A DNA stretch of 64,000 bases from SZAS-18 sp038322235 (GCA_038322235.1 JBBQFQ010000001.1:248001-312000), one strand, 5' to 3'; shown: positions 25,548 to 34,635, counted from the stretch's first letter. Made by a program: numbers and translations. The notes: a model not told the origin generated them from the letters alone.

Positions 25548-26207
25548 ATGACGACGGGCGCCTTCATCACGGGAACGGACACCGGCGTGGGCAAGACGTT
25601 TGTGGCGGTCCGCCTCATCCGCGCCCTCCGCGCCGCGGGCGGGGACGCCGTCGGCTTCAAGCCGATCGTTTGCGGCGAGCGGACCGACGCGTTCCAGCTC
25701 GCGAACGCATCCGGCGGGCTCGCGCTCGATGAAGTAAACCCGCTCTGGTTGAAGCCGCCCGTGGCCCCGTTCACCGCGTCGATTATCGACGACCGGCCCA
25801 TCGATCCGGACGCGATTCACCGAGCCTACGCGACGCTCCGCTCGCGGCACGCGTGCGTGATCGTGGAGGGAGCCGGAGGCTGGCTGGTACCGGTGACCCG
25901 CGAGCTGACGATGGCGGACTTCGCCGTCGCCTTCGCCCTTCCCGTCTGGTGCGTGGTGGCCAATCGACTCGGCTGTCTCAGTCATGCGCTTCTCACGAGG
26001 GAGGCGATCCTGGCCCGGAGCCTTCCGTTCGCCGGGTTTGTTTTGAATTCCGGGGTGGTTTCCGCCCCCGCCAACCCGCTCGAAGCCGCCCTCGCCGATC
26101 TGGCCACGAACACGAATGGCGCGGTGCTCGAGGAGATCAGCGGCGAACGGATCATCGCGATCGGGCCCGACGCACCGCTTGAGGACTTCGTGACGCTTTG
26201 CAGCTGA
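25548..26207 (+). CDS. bioD: Dethiobiotin synthetase
   Basis: 219 residues. GTDTGVGKT at 9-17 is the P-loop of BioD, and IVEGAGGWLVP near 102 is the second family motif. VVANRLGCLSHALLT is also conserved. The enzyme closes the ureido ring of dethiobiotin from DAPA, CO2 and ATP, the penultimate step of biotin synthesis. No other bio gene is in the window. It starts 75 bp from the divergent SDR gene. Confidence 0.9.
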   Translation: MTTGAFITGTDTGVGKTFVAVRLIRALRAAGGDAVGFKPIVCGERTDAFQLANASGGLALDEVNPLWLKPPVAPFTASIIDDRPIDPDAIHRAYATLRSRHACVIVEGAGGWLVPVTRELTMADFAVAFALPVWCVVANRLGCLSHALLTREAILARSLPFAGFVLNSGVVSAPANPLEAALADLATNTNGAVLEEISGERIIAIGPDAPLEDFVTLCS

Positions 26208-26269
26208 GCGTTCCGCGTCATGCCGATTGCCACGCCGCCGGGGGCGTTGGAGCGTTCTGACAGAATAAT

Positions 26270-27865
26270 ATGAGCGACAAACCCCTGCCCAATCCCGAGG
26301 AACTCCAGCGCAAGCTTTCCGAGTTCATGCGGCAGCAGTTCGGCGACAAGGTGAATGTCCAGGCGGCCTTTGTCCCGAGTGCGCCGAAAGACGCCGGTGC
26401 GACCGAGCCACCCGCCGCAGACCCAGAGGCGCCCGGCAGCTTCGAGTTCCACTACCGGCCCCGCGACATCAAGGCGCACCTTGACCGCTTCGTGATCCGG
26501 CAGGACGAGGCGAAGAAGGTCCTCTCGATCGCCATCTGCGATCACTACAATCACGTAAACCACGCGCGGAAGCTCGCGCACGAAGACCCGAAGGCCGCGG
26601 CGGCGCTCGAATACGCCAAGCAGAATGTCATCCTCCTCGGTCCCACCGGAGTCGGAAAAACCTACTTGGTGAAGCATGTCGCCGAACTGATCGGCGTTCC
26701 CTTCGTCAAGGCCGATGCGACGAAGTTCAGCGAGACCGGCTACGTCGGCGGGGACGTCGAGGATCTCGTGCGGGATCTCGTGAAGAAGGCCGACGGAGAC
26801 GTGGAAATCGCGCAGTACGGGATCGTCTACATCGACGAGGTCGACAAGATCGCGGGCGCGTCGAATCTCGCCGGCGGGCGCGATGTCAGCGGTCGGGGCG
26901 TGCAGACCACGCTGTTGAAACTGATGGAGGAGACGGACGTGCCGGTGCGCAACCCGCTCGACATGCAGGGTCAGATCCAGGCGATGATGGAAATGCAGCG
27001 CGGAGGCAGTGGGAAACCGGCCCGCGAAACCATCAACACGCGCAACATTCTCTTCATCGTCAGCGGGGCGTTCAGCGGACTGAAGGACCGCGTCGCGAAG
27101 CGGCTCCGCCAGGGCTCGATGGGCTTCGGAGCCGCGAAGGAGCAGCGCATCGAGGCTCTCAGTGACGCGGAGATTTTCTCTCACGTCACGACGAGGGATT
27201 TCGTGGACTACGGTTTCGAGCCCGAGTTCATCGGACGACTTCCGGTCCGGGTGTTCTGCGAGCCGCTGAAGGCGGCCGACCTGTGCGAGATCCTGCGGCG
27301 CTCGGAGGGGAGCATTCTGCGGCAATACGAACGTTCCTTTCGAGCCTACGGGATCGAGGCCAGCTTTTCGGACGACGCGATGCAGGAGATCGCGCGTCGC
27401 GCCGAGGGCGAGGGCACGGGCGCCCGGGGTCTCTTCACCGTCTGTGAGCGACTGCTGCGCGAGTTTCAATACGAGCTGCCCGGATCCGGAGCGGAGCGCT
27501 TCGCCATCGATTCGGCCGTCCTGCAGGATCCGCCGGCTGCGCTGACCCGGCTGCTTGAGGAGGGCCGTGTCAAACTGGACGAGCAGCTCGCCGGCGAGGC
27601 GGAAGCGTTCGCGCGGGATTTTTCCGGGAAATACGGGGTCGAGTTGACCTTCACGCTCGAGGCGAAGTCGGCCCTCGTCCAGCGGGCCAAGGCCGAACAG
27701 ACCAGCCTGCGACCGCTCTGCGAGCGCCTTTTCAAGGACTATCAGTTCGGCCTGACTCTCATTCAGAAGAATACCGGCCGGGCCGCCTTCGAGTTGCCCG
27801 CCGGGGCGATCGGGAATCCCGACAAGTTTCTCAGCGAGCTCGTGGTGGAATCCTACCGAAGCTGA
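26270..27865 (+). CDS. ClpX-like AAA+ ATPase without zinc domain, C-terminally extended
   Basis: 531 residues. Walker A GPTGVGKT is at 124-131, the pore loop ETGYVGGDVEDL at about 155-166, and Walker B VYIDEVDKI at 186-194. Sensor and arginine-finger regions (EFIGRLP, GTGARGL) are as in ClpX. Differences: no N-terminal Cys4 zinc domain, and a C-terminal region of about 110 residues beyond the canonical end. The ClpP-docking loop reads MGF (284-286) where ClpX has IGF, so ClpP binding is possible. No clpP is adjacent. Probably an unfoldase in the cytoplasm. Confidence 0.83.
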   Translation: MSDKPLPNPEELQRKLSEFMRQQFGDKVNVQAAFVPSAPKDAGATEPPAADPEAPGSFEFHYRPRDIKAHLDRFVIRQDEAKKVLSIAICDHYNHVNHARKLAHEDPKAAAALEYAKQNVILLGPTGVGKTYLVKHVAELIGVPFVKADATKFSETGYVGGDVEDLVRDLVKKADGDVEIAQYGIVYIDEVDKIAGASNLAGGRDVSGRGVQTTLLKLMEETDVPVRNPLDMQGQIQAMMEMQRGGSGKPARETINTRNILFIVSGAFSGLKDRVAKRLRQGSMGFGAAKEQRIEALSDAEIFSHVTTRDFVDYGFEPEFIGRLPVRVFCEPLKAADLCEILRRSEGSILRQYERSFRAYGIEASFSDDAMQEIARRAEGEGTGARGLFTVCERLLREFQYELPGSGAERFAIDSAVLQDPPAALTRLLEEGRVKLDEQLAGEAEAFARDFSGKYGVELTFTLEAKSALVQRAKAEQTSLRPLCERLFKDYQFGLTLIQKNTGRAAFELPAGAIGNPDKFLSELVVESYRS

Positions 27866-27977
27866 TCGTGGGGCGCCCGGTGAGAGGGGTCGGCCGCTCG
27901 CGACGCGGGCTGACCGGGGCGAAGACAGGTGAATAAATTGCCAAACGCGACGGGTCGGTCATGATGTTCGTACGCGC

Positions 27978-28451
27978 ATGATCGTCCCACTGGGCGACCT
28001 CCATATCTACCGACCAAACGTCGCCGCCATCCTTCGCGACGAGCAGGGAAGAATTCTTCTCGGGGAGCGCAGTGACTACCCGGATTCCTGGCAGTTTCCG
28101 CAGGGCGGTCGCGACCCGGGCGAGACGCCGGAGGAAGCTCTCCCGCGGGAATTGCGCGAGGAGATCTCGCTCGAACCAGAGGACTACCGCGTCGTTCTCA
28201 AGCGCGGACCGTATCGCTACCTCTTCACCGGCGGACGGCGGAAACAGGGCTACCGCGGCCAGGAGCAATACTACTTCCTTTGTGATCTCATCGCGCCCCC
28301 GGAAAAGGTAAACGTCGCCACGGAGAACCCGGAGTTCAAGAGCGTGCGCTGGGTCCTGCCGTCGCGCGTCCGTCACCAATGGGTCCCCCCGGTGAAGCGC
28401 GACGTCTATCGCCAGGTCCTGCGCGATTTCTTCGGGACCGAGATCGCCTGA
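27978..28451 (+). CDS. Nudix hydrolase, RppH-like
   Basis: 157 residues. The Nudix box occupies about 43-65 (GGRDPGETPEEAL, then RELREEISLE), with the metal-binding Glu residues in REEI. The N-terminal IYRPNVAAIL and WQFPQGG match RppH/diadenosine polyphosphate hydrolases. RppH removes pyrophosphate from mRNA 5' ends and so starts decay; ApnA cleavage is the alternative. It lies 112 bp downstream of the ClpX-like gene, on the same strand. Confidence 0.85.
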   Translation: MIVPLGDLHIYRPNVAAILRDEQGRILLGERSDYPDSWQFPQGGRDPGETPEEALPRELREEISLEPEDYRVVLKRGPYRYLFTGGRRKQGYRGQEQYYFLCDLIAPPEKVNVATENPEFKSVRWVLPSRVRHQWVPPVKRDVYRQVLRDFFGTEIA

Positions 28452-28547
28452 GCGAGCTCGAGCCCTCCCGGTCGCATTCGCCGTTGGGCCGGAAATTGCT
28501 TGATGATCCCCCGGCGGCCTGCTGCGCTACCCGTTCCCGTCCCTGCC

Positions 28548-29411
28548 ATGCCGATCTTGATCGAACTCGAAGAAGTTCAGCTCGTGCTGGATGAATTGCA
28601 TGCGCGACTTCAGGAGATTGTCGGATACGGCGGGATCGTCGTCGGCTGCACCCAGCCGGGCGACATGCTCCATGACTTCACGGTCAGCATGGTGGCAGGA
28701 GCCGAGGTCGCGCAAAACGCCGAGATGCAACTGCACGGCCAGATGGCCCGGCTGCGGGAAGCGCTCGAAAGGCTCGATGCCCAGGCGCAGGCTCCGCCCG
28801 CGCCTCCTCCCCCACCGGTCGAACCCGAACGACCACGGCCAAATGTCTCCGAACCGGTGGGGTCGGCGGTCGCCGCCTTGCCGCCGCCGCTGCCGATATC
28901 TGCGCCGCCGGAGCCGGTAGCCGGGCCCGGGCCGATGCCAGGGCCGGACTTCAGCGGCATCGAGATCTCCAATCCGACGGGGCAAAAGGGCCTGGTCCTT
29001 GTGGTCGATCACGACATCAAGGCGCTCCACCTTGCCGAGGCCCTGCTCACCGCCGACGACTATCGGGTCATCGCGTGCCGGGATGGAATGGCCGCCCTGG
29101 AAATCTACCGTCGGACCGGCCGCTTTATCGATCTCGTCATGATCGAAGTCCAAATGCCGCAGATCGGGGGCGAAGAGATTTTCGGGGAAATCCGGGCGCT
29201 CCACCCGGAGGCAGCGGTGGTCGTGAGCGGGGGATTCTCGGAGCCGGCCAAAGTCAGCGCCATGCTGATGAAGGGGTTGAACGGTTTCATCCCAAAGCCC
29301 TACCGCCAGGAGCGCCTGCTCCGCCAGATCAACGCCGTGCTGTCGCGCCGCCGTCGCACCACTCACGTGCCGCCAGCCCCGGAGGACTGGCGAACCTACG
29401 GCGGGCACTGA
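28548..29411 (+). CDS. Receiver-domain protein with Glu at the phosphoacceptor site
   Basis: 287 residues. The first 80 are a separate helical domain with repeated Leu/Glu patterns, followed by a Pro-rich linker (APPAPPPPP). The receiver domain (about 148-268) reads LVVDHD, MIEVQMPQIGG and FIPKPY. The phosphoacceptor position holds Glu200 instead of Asp; the Lys250 is kept. Glu here often mimics the phosphorylated state. A start at 28503 is also possible. It has no output domain of a known type. Downstream 3' end meets the convergent GH/GT2 gene with no gap. Confidence 0.75.
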   Translation: MPILIELEEVQLVLDELHARLQEIVGYGGIVVGCTQPGDMLHDFTVSMVAGAEVAQNAEMQLHGQMARLREALERLDAQAQAPPAPPPPPVEPERPRPNVSEPVGSAVAALPPPLPISAPPEPVAGPGPMPGPDFSGIEISNPTGQKGLVLVVDHDIKALHLAEALLTADDYRVIACRDGMAALEIYRRTGRFIDLVMIEVQMPQIGGEEIFGEIRALHPEAAVVVSGGFSEPAKVSAMLMKGLNGFIPKPYRQERLLRQINAVLSRRRRTTHVPPAPEDWRTYGGH

Positions 29412-32111
29412 TCAGTCTTTGGCGCCCGGCGAGACCGGGGAGCTTTCGTCGCCCCCGGCCCCGGCGCTGACGCTGACGGAGGTCCCGCCTTCGACGTCAG
29501 CCGGTTTCGCGACGGCCTTCTCGGGCGGACGCCAGTCAGCTTTACCCTTGTGCACGCGACCGAGGCCGATCCGCCGGCCGGCCGCGGTGACCAGATCCGA
29601 AACCCGGAGCTTTAGGCGAAAGGCCCGAATGAAAAGGAAGAGAAGCAGCGCGAGCACGAACGCCAGCACGCCGTGATCCAACAGCGTGAGTACGCTCCAC
29701 TGCGGCACGATCACCCGACCATCCCACAGCTCCACCCAGGGAAGCGTGCTCAGCCGGTAGATCAGCAAGGTCCCGATCACGACGCCCAGCAGGACGGTCG
29801 TAAAGACGGGCGAGAGCCACAGCTTGACGCGGGTCAGGGCCTTCGGGCCGCCGTGATATTCGGTCACGGTCTTCATCTTCACCTGCCACCAATACGAACC
29901 GTAGACCTGCACGTCCCAATCCCGCCAGCCGGTGTCCCAGGAGTATCGCCAGCCCTCGGTCTCCAGCGCCTTGATAAACTCCGTCAGCAGGACTTCCCGG
30001 CCGACGGCTGCCTCGTTCCAATATTCGTGGTGGCTCAGTTGAAATCTCGCCGGCGCCTTGTCCTTCGGCACATCCTGGGTCGAGGCGATGACCGTGGCTG
30101 GCGTGCGCTTGAATTTTAGCCAGGTCGAGTACCGCGCCCAACCCCGGGCGAGCGGCTGCCAGAACGCCAGCGCGAAGACCAGCAGACGGGCCGCGACGGT
30201 GTCGAATTTCTGCTCGATCCGCGCATGGATCATGTAGCCCAGCGCGACGAGCACCGTCGCCAGCAGCATGAGATACGGCACCATCCGGAGCGACTGGAAG
30301 GGCACGCTCATCACGAACAGAAAGAGCGTCAGCGCGAACCACTCCACACTCGAGACATAGCTGGCGATCTCCGAGCGGGGGGTCGGGTAGATCGACTGAA
30401 ACAGCCCGTGTCCGAAGATGCCGTGATAGACGATCGGCTTGTTGATCAGCCAGGTGAACCGGGGCGTTCCGTAGATATTCCCCTTCCACTGCGCCGTGCC
30501 GGTCGGACCAAAGAAAATCAGGTGCTGAAACCGGAGCATCGACTCCGCCTCGCCGTAGCCCTCCTGCTGCTTCTTGAAGGCCTGGAGCGTGAACCTCCGG
30601 TAGTGCCACACGATTGCCGCGGGACTGAAGGCGATGGCGCCGCCGCTCTGTTGGAGCCGCCAGCAAAAGTCCACGTCGTCACCGGCCTTGCGGTAGAACG
30701 GATCGAACCCGCCCACCTGAAAATACGCCCAGCGGTGGAACGCCATGTTACACCCCGGGATGTGCTCGGCGACGGTGTCAGTGAGCAACACGTGACTCGG
30801 GCCGCCCGGCGCCGCGCTCACGCACGCCTGAATCCAATTCGCGGCCGGCGGGGAAATATTCGGTCCACCCACGCCCGCGAAGTCGCCGCTCAGGAGCGTG
30901 CCGATGAGATAATAGAGCCAGTCGGGATCGGCCATGCAATCGCCGTCGGTGTAGGCAAAAACGTCGCCCGTCGCCGCCCGCGCCCCGACATTGCGGGCGT
31001 AGCTCAGGCCCATGTTATTCTGCTTGATGCTGACGATCCGGCCCTCGTATTTCGCCGCGATCTGCGGGGTCTCGTCCGTGCTGCCGTCGTCCACGAGCAC
31101 CACCTCGTAGTTCGGATAGTTCACGTGCATGAGCGATTCAAGGCAGTTGCCGAGCGTGCTCGCGCCGTTGTACGAGCAGACGATGACGCTGACCTTCGGA
31201 TACGACGGCAGCTTCACCCGTGAGGTGACGGGGTCATCGGTGCCCCACTTTTCCCGGATCGCCGCGAAGGCCAGCTTTGGCTTCCGGTCGCGCGTCACGA
31301 GCCCGAAATTCCAATCCGTGATTTCCATCCCGCCGGTAAACCACTCGTCCGTCCAAGCGTACACCACGGCCCCGGCGAGACCGCAGCGCACCACGGAATC
31401 GACGTGCCAGGAAAGCATTTCCGCCTGCTCGTCCTCGGTGTGGCGGATGGTATCCATCCCGAATTCCCCCAGCATCAGCGGCTTGTCGTCCGCGAGATTC
31501 TGCAGACGCAGGAGGTAATTGTTCAGGTCCTGTTGCCGATGCAGGTAGACGTTGAACGTGAAGAAATCCACGTTCTGCGGCAGGAGGTATTCGGTCGGCG
31601 GATAGCTCGCGTAGGAATACAGCGCGTCGGGATCGATCTTCCGGCACCGGTTGACCAGTTCTTCCAGAAATTCCGTCACCCGCCGCACGCCCAGCCAGCG
31701 GACCATCGTGGTCGGGATCTCGTTGCCCACCAGATACCCGAGGATCGCCGGATGTCCTTTGTGCCGCCGCACGGCCTCCTCGATCGTGCGAACGACCTCG
31801 CGCCGGATCTTCGCGTCATCGAGAAAATGAACGTGCTCGGCCCAGGGGATCGAGATGAGCACCCGCATCCCGGCCTCCTTCGCGCAGGAAAGGAACCACG
31901 CCGGCGGGACGTGATAAACGCGGAGCGTGTTGATGCCCAACTCCTGCATCATCGCCAGATCGCGCGTCACCCGCTCGGGGGTGCCGACGTAGTCGCCGTC
32001 GGCATCCGGCTTGAAGGGTCCGTAGGTGATTCCCTTGAGGAACCACTTCTTTTCTCCTTCAAAGAGGAACTTGGCGCGCGCCCGGATGCGCTGGGCGAGA
32101 TCGTTGCTCAT
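29412..32111 (-). CDS. Glycoside hydrolase-like and GT2 glycosyltransferase membrane fusion
   Basis: 899 residues. Residues 1-290 form a TIM-barrel glycosidase-like domain of clan GH-A: Asn130-Glu131 in VGNEIP and Glu216 in GEFGMD would be the acid/base and nucleophile. Residues 305-540 are a GT2 domain: VSVIVCSYNGASTL, DDGSTDET at 341-348 and TDGD at 388-391, then AGDDVDFCWRLQ. Membrane helices follow near 590-660, with a further pair near 770-850. It could polymerise and trim an exported polysaccharide. The gene ends exactly beside the receiver gene and starts 240 bp from the palindrome array. Confidence 0.8.
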   Translation of the reverse strand: MSNDLAQRIRARAKFLFEGEKKWFLKGITYGPFKPDADGDYVGTPERVTRDLAMMQELGINTLRVYHVPPAWFLSCAKEAGMRVLISIPWAEHVHFLDDAKIRREVVRTIEEAVRRHKGHPAILGYLVGNEIPTTMVRWLGVRRVTEFLEELVNRCRKIDPDALYSYASYPPTEYLLPQNVDFFTFNVYLHRQQDLNNYLLRLQNLADDKPLMLGEFGMDTIRHTEDEQAEMLSWHVDSVVRCGLAGAVVYAWTDEWFTGGMEITDWNFGLVTRDRKPKLAFAAIREKWGTDDPVTSRVKLPSYPKVSVIVCSYNGASTLGNCLESLMHVNYPNYEVVLVDDGSTDETPQIAAKYEGRIVSIKQNNMGLSYARNVGARAATGDVFAYTDGDCMADPDWLYYLIGTLLSGDFAGVGGPNISPPAANWIQACVSAAPGGPSHVLLTDTVAEHIPGCNMAFHRWAYFQVGGFDPFYRKAGDDVDFCWRLQQSGGAIAFSPAAIVWHYRRFTLQAFKKQQEGYGEAESMLRFQHLIFFGPTGTAQWKGNIYGTPRFTWLINKPIVYHGIFGHGLFQSIYPTPRSEIASYVSSVEWFALTLFLFVMSVPFQSLRMVPYLMLLATVLVALGYMIHARIEQKFDTVAARLLVFALAFWQPLARGWARYSTWLKFKRTPATVIASTQDVPKDKAPARFQLSHHEYWNEAAVGREVLLTEFIKALETEGWRYSWDTGWRDWDVQVYGSYWWQVKMKTVTEYHGGPKALTRVKLWLSPVFTTVLLGVVIGTLLIYRLSTLPWVELWDGRVIVPQWSVLTLLDHGVLAFVLALLLFLFIRAFRLKLRVSDLVTAAGRRIGLGRVHKGKADWRPPEKAVAKPADVEGGTSVSVSAGAGGDESSPVSPGAKD

Positions 32112-32351
32112 GCGGCGCGACTAATCGGAGCCGCGGCGCCCATGCGCAAGCAGGCATCCGGGTGACGACGCCGCCGCGCCGAGGAAGATGCCGGTCACGT
32201 TGCCCCCCGCGCACCCTGCCCACCCCGCGGGCGGATGCCAAGCCCCCCGGCGGGGAAACGCCGATGGAGGCTCAAAAACCGCCCCGAAGTGAACACGTAT
32301 CCCATTCGTTTCCGACCGCAAATCAGGGGATTACGGCTCAACTTCACGACG

Positions 32352-32513
32352 TGATCGATCAAGTCATGGGACGTGATCGATCAAGTCGTGGTACGTGCTC
32401 AGCACGCCGGGGCACTTGATCGATCAAATCGTGGCACGTGCTCAGCACGTCGGGGCACTTGATCGATCAAGTCGTGGTACGTGCTCAGCACGTCGGGACA
32501 CTTGATCGATTAA
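32352..32513. repeat. 43-bp tandem array of alternating palindromes
   Basis: Three 43-bp copies run 32385-32427, 32428-32470 and 32471-32513. Each holds two palindromes: ACGTGCTCAGCACGT (6-bp arms, 3-bp centre; first copy ends CC) and TTGATCGATCAA (12 bp; last copy TTAA). Two shorter units precede them, with TGATCGATCAA at 32352 and 32374, 22 bp apart. There are no unique spacers. The array sits between sbtB and the GH/GT2 gene, both on the minus strand, so it lies in the GH/GT2 leader or 3' of sbtB. Flanking 32112-32351 contains no gene that I can support. Confidence 0.92.
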
Positions 32514-32527
32514 GTCATCCGACGTCT

Positions 32528-32821
32528 TCAGTGTTTGACCATGCGAGCCTCGCTGAGCAGACAAATCCCGCCGTGTCGTTTCAGGAGAGGCCGGATGCGG
32601 CTCACGATGCGCTCGGCGGTGACGGGATCGCACGCGGTCATCACGGCACTGTTCGCGAAAGCGTCGGTCAATTGATCGCCGCCCTGCCACCCGCGGCCGC
32701 CTCTGCCCTCCACCCGGGGGATGAGCGTGTAGCCGGAGACGCCGATCTCTCCCAAGAGGGCGATGACCTCGCGCATTTCGAGTCCATCGGTGACGATTTC
32801 GATGCGGATGACATTTTCCAT
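32528..32821 (-). CDS. sbtB: PII-like regulator SbtB
   Basis: 97 residues with the ferredoxin-like fold of PII proteins: VIRIEIVTDGLEMREVIALL and VEGRGGRGWQ, then MTACDPVTAERIVSRIRPLL. It is shorter than GlnB, as in SbtB. It starts 3 bp after the stop of the SbtA-like permease gene. In cyanobacteria SbtB binds adenine nucleotides and closes SbtA. The same pairing is expected here. No GlnB-type Tyr uridylylation site is obvious. Confidence 0.8.
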   Translation of the reverse strand: MENVIRIEIVTDGLEMREVIALLGEIGVSGYTLIPRVEGRGGRGWQGGDQLTDAFANSAVMTACDPVTAERIVSRIRPLLKRHGGICLLSEARMVKH

Positions 32822-32824
32822 GGA

Positions 32825-33799
32825 TCAGGGAATCACGCGGCTGATGAGAGAGTAATACAACGGCAGCCCGAAAACGATATTGAAGGGGAACGTCACGGCC
32901 AGAGACATGGGCACATAAACGCCGGGGTTTGCCTCCGGCACCGCCGAGCGGAAGACTGCGGGCACGGCGATGTAGGAAGCGCTCGCACAAAGCACCGTCA
33001 GGAGCAGCGCATCTCCGCGCGGGAGTCCCATTCCCACCGACACGCCAATCGCGATCGCGGCCGCGAGGAGAGGAAGCGCCACGCCGAAGACGATCGGGAA
33101 TGCGCCCATCTGCCGAAGGGCCCCGATCCGGCGCGCGCTGACCAGACCCATATCGAGGAGGAAGAGGCAGAGGAGTCCCTTGAAGAGTCCTTCCGTGAAG
33201 GGGGCGAGCGCCTCGCGTCCCCGATCACCCGTGATCGCGCCGATCGCAAGACTGCCCAGCAGCACGAAGACTGAGCCGTTGAAGAAGGCTTCCCGGATGA
33301 TGTTGCGCCAGCCGCGACGCCCGTTGTCTCCGGCTTGCGGGGCGTAGTGTCGACAGAGCGCGATTCCGATCAGGATGGCGGGCGATTCCATCAAGGCCAT
33401 CGCGGCAATGAGGTGCCCGCCAAAGGGGACCTGCAACGTCTGGAGAAAAGAAGTCGCCGCGATGAATGTGACCGCGCTAATCGAGCCGTAAGTCGCCGCG
33501 ATGGCCGCGGCAGTTGGAACATCGAATCGCCGGCGCAGTCCGAAAAATGCCAGGAGCGGAACGACGGACGACATGGCGATCGCGACCGCCAGCGTGCCCC
33601 AAACGTGGGCGCCGCCGCCGCCGCGCGAGAGTTCCACGCCGCCGCGGAAGCCGATGGAAAGAAGGAGATAGATCGAGAGAGCCTTCGGCAGGGGAGCGGG
33701 AAGATCCAAATCCGACCGCACCCAGACCGCCAAGAAGCCGAGGAAGAAAAAAAGGACCGGCGGATTGAGCAGATTGATCAGGAGCGCATCCAGAGCCAT
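32825..33799 (-). CDS. sbtA: SbtA-like sodium-dependent bicarbonate permease
   Basis: 324 residues with about ten membrane helices. The signature stretches of the bicarbonate transport family are present: LLINLLNPPVLFFFLGFLAV, IYLLLSIGFRGGVELSRGG, and ATYGSISAVTFIAATSFLQ. Transport is Na+-coupled HCO3- uptake across the inner membrane. The ATG at 33799 is preferred to a GTG at 33814. The sbtB gene follows with a 3-bp gap, so they form an operon. The organism shows no carbon-fixation gene in this window; the role may be supplying bicarbonate for carboxylases. Confidence 0.85.
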   Translation of the reverse strand: MALDALLINLLNPPVLFFFLGFLAVWVRSDLDLPAPLPKALSIYLLLSIGFRGGVELSRGGGGAHVWGTLAVAIAMSSVVPLLAFFGLRRRFDVPTAAAIAATYGSISAVTFIAATSFLQTLQVPFGGHLIAAMALMESPAILIGIALCRHYAPQAGDNGRRGWRNIIREAFFNGSVFVLLGSLAIGAITGDRGREALAPFTEGLFKGLLCLFLLDMGLVSARRIGALRQMGAFPIVFGVALPLLAAAIAIGVSVGMGLPRGDALLLTVLCASASYIAVPAVFRSAVPEANPGVYVPMSLAVTFPFNIVFGLPLYYSLISRVIP

Positions 33800-33942
33800 C
33801 CGGAGCCATAACACACGACATACATGTCGTGCAATGCACAGCGCTATATTTCTTTCGAACCACCCAATGATGTCATCGTCTGCCGCTCATCGCGATCAAG
33901 CCCGGGCCGGGAGCGGGTCCGACGGGCCGGAGCAGCCTGCGT

Positions 33943-34620
33943 CTATCCGCCCTGCGAAGACTTCGCGGGTTTCTCCACCCTGGAACCAACGCGGTCGGCG
34001 CTCGGGCAAGAGTCGCGGAGTTCGCAGCCGGCGCAGTCCGGGTTCTGCGCCTTGCAGCGCCGGCGACCGTGAAAGATCAGCCAGTGGCTGAAAAGGGTCC
34101 ACGACTCCCGTGGAATCAACTTCATCAGCTCCGCCTCGATCTTCACCGGGTCGGTCTGTTTCGTCAGTCCGAGCCGCGCCGACAACCGGCCGACGTGGGT
34201 GTCGACGACGACGCCTTCATTGATCCCAAACGCATTCCCGAGCACGACGTTCGCGGTCTTCCGTCCCACTCCCGGCAAGGCGTGCAAGGCCGCCATGTCG
34301 CGCGGGACCTCGCCGCTGTGGCGGGCCAAAAGCGCGCGACAGGCCTCCTGAATGTTCTTCGCCTTGTTCCGGAAGAAGCCGGTCGTCCGGACCATTTCCT
34401 CCAGCTCGGCGAGCGGCACCCCGGCATAGTCGGCCGCGACTCGCAGGCGCTGAAAGAGGACCTTCGTGACAAGATTCACGCGCACGTCGGTGCACTGCGC
34501 GGAGAGAATCGTGGCGACGAGGAGCTCGAGCGGATTCGTGAAATCCAGCTCGCAGTGCGCGTCCGGATAGATTCGCGGCAGCCGCTCGACGAGTTGCGCC
34601 GCCCGCTCGATTTTGGTCAT
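33943..34620 (-). CDS. nth: Endonuclease III
   Basis: 225 residues. The helix-hairpin-helix LPGVGRKTAN holds catalytic Lys121, and Asp140 follows in VVVDTHVGRL. The 4Fe-4S ligands Cys189, 196, 199 and 205 keep the C-x6-C-x2-C-x5-C spacing. The enzyme is a DNA glycosylase/AP lyase for oxidised pyrimidines. It lies 15 bp after the stop of the upstream long TPR protein gene on the same strand. Length fits the family. Confidence 0.93.
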   Translation of the reverse strand: MTKIERAAQLVERLPRIYPDAHCELDFTNPLELLVATILSAQCTDVRVNLVTKVLFQRLRVAADYAGVPLAELEEMVRTTGFFRNKAKNIQEACRALLARHSGEVPRDMAALHALPGVGRKTANVVLGNAFGINEGVVVDTHVGRLSARLGLTKQTDPVKIEAELMKLIPRESWTLFSHWLIFHGRRRCKAQNPDCAGCELRDSCPSADRVGSRVEKPAKSSQGG

Positions 34621-34635
34621 CAGCGGAATTTGCCC

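Noticed and set aside
32352..32513. CRISPR array
   Set aside because: Repeats are contiguous with no unique spacers, are internally palindromic, and no cas gene is nearby.
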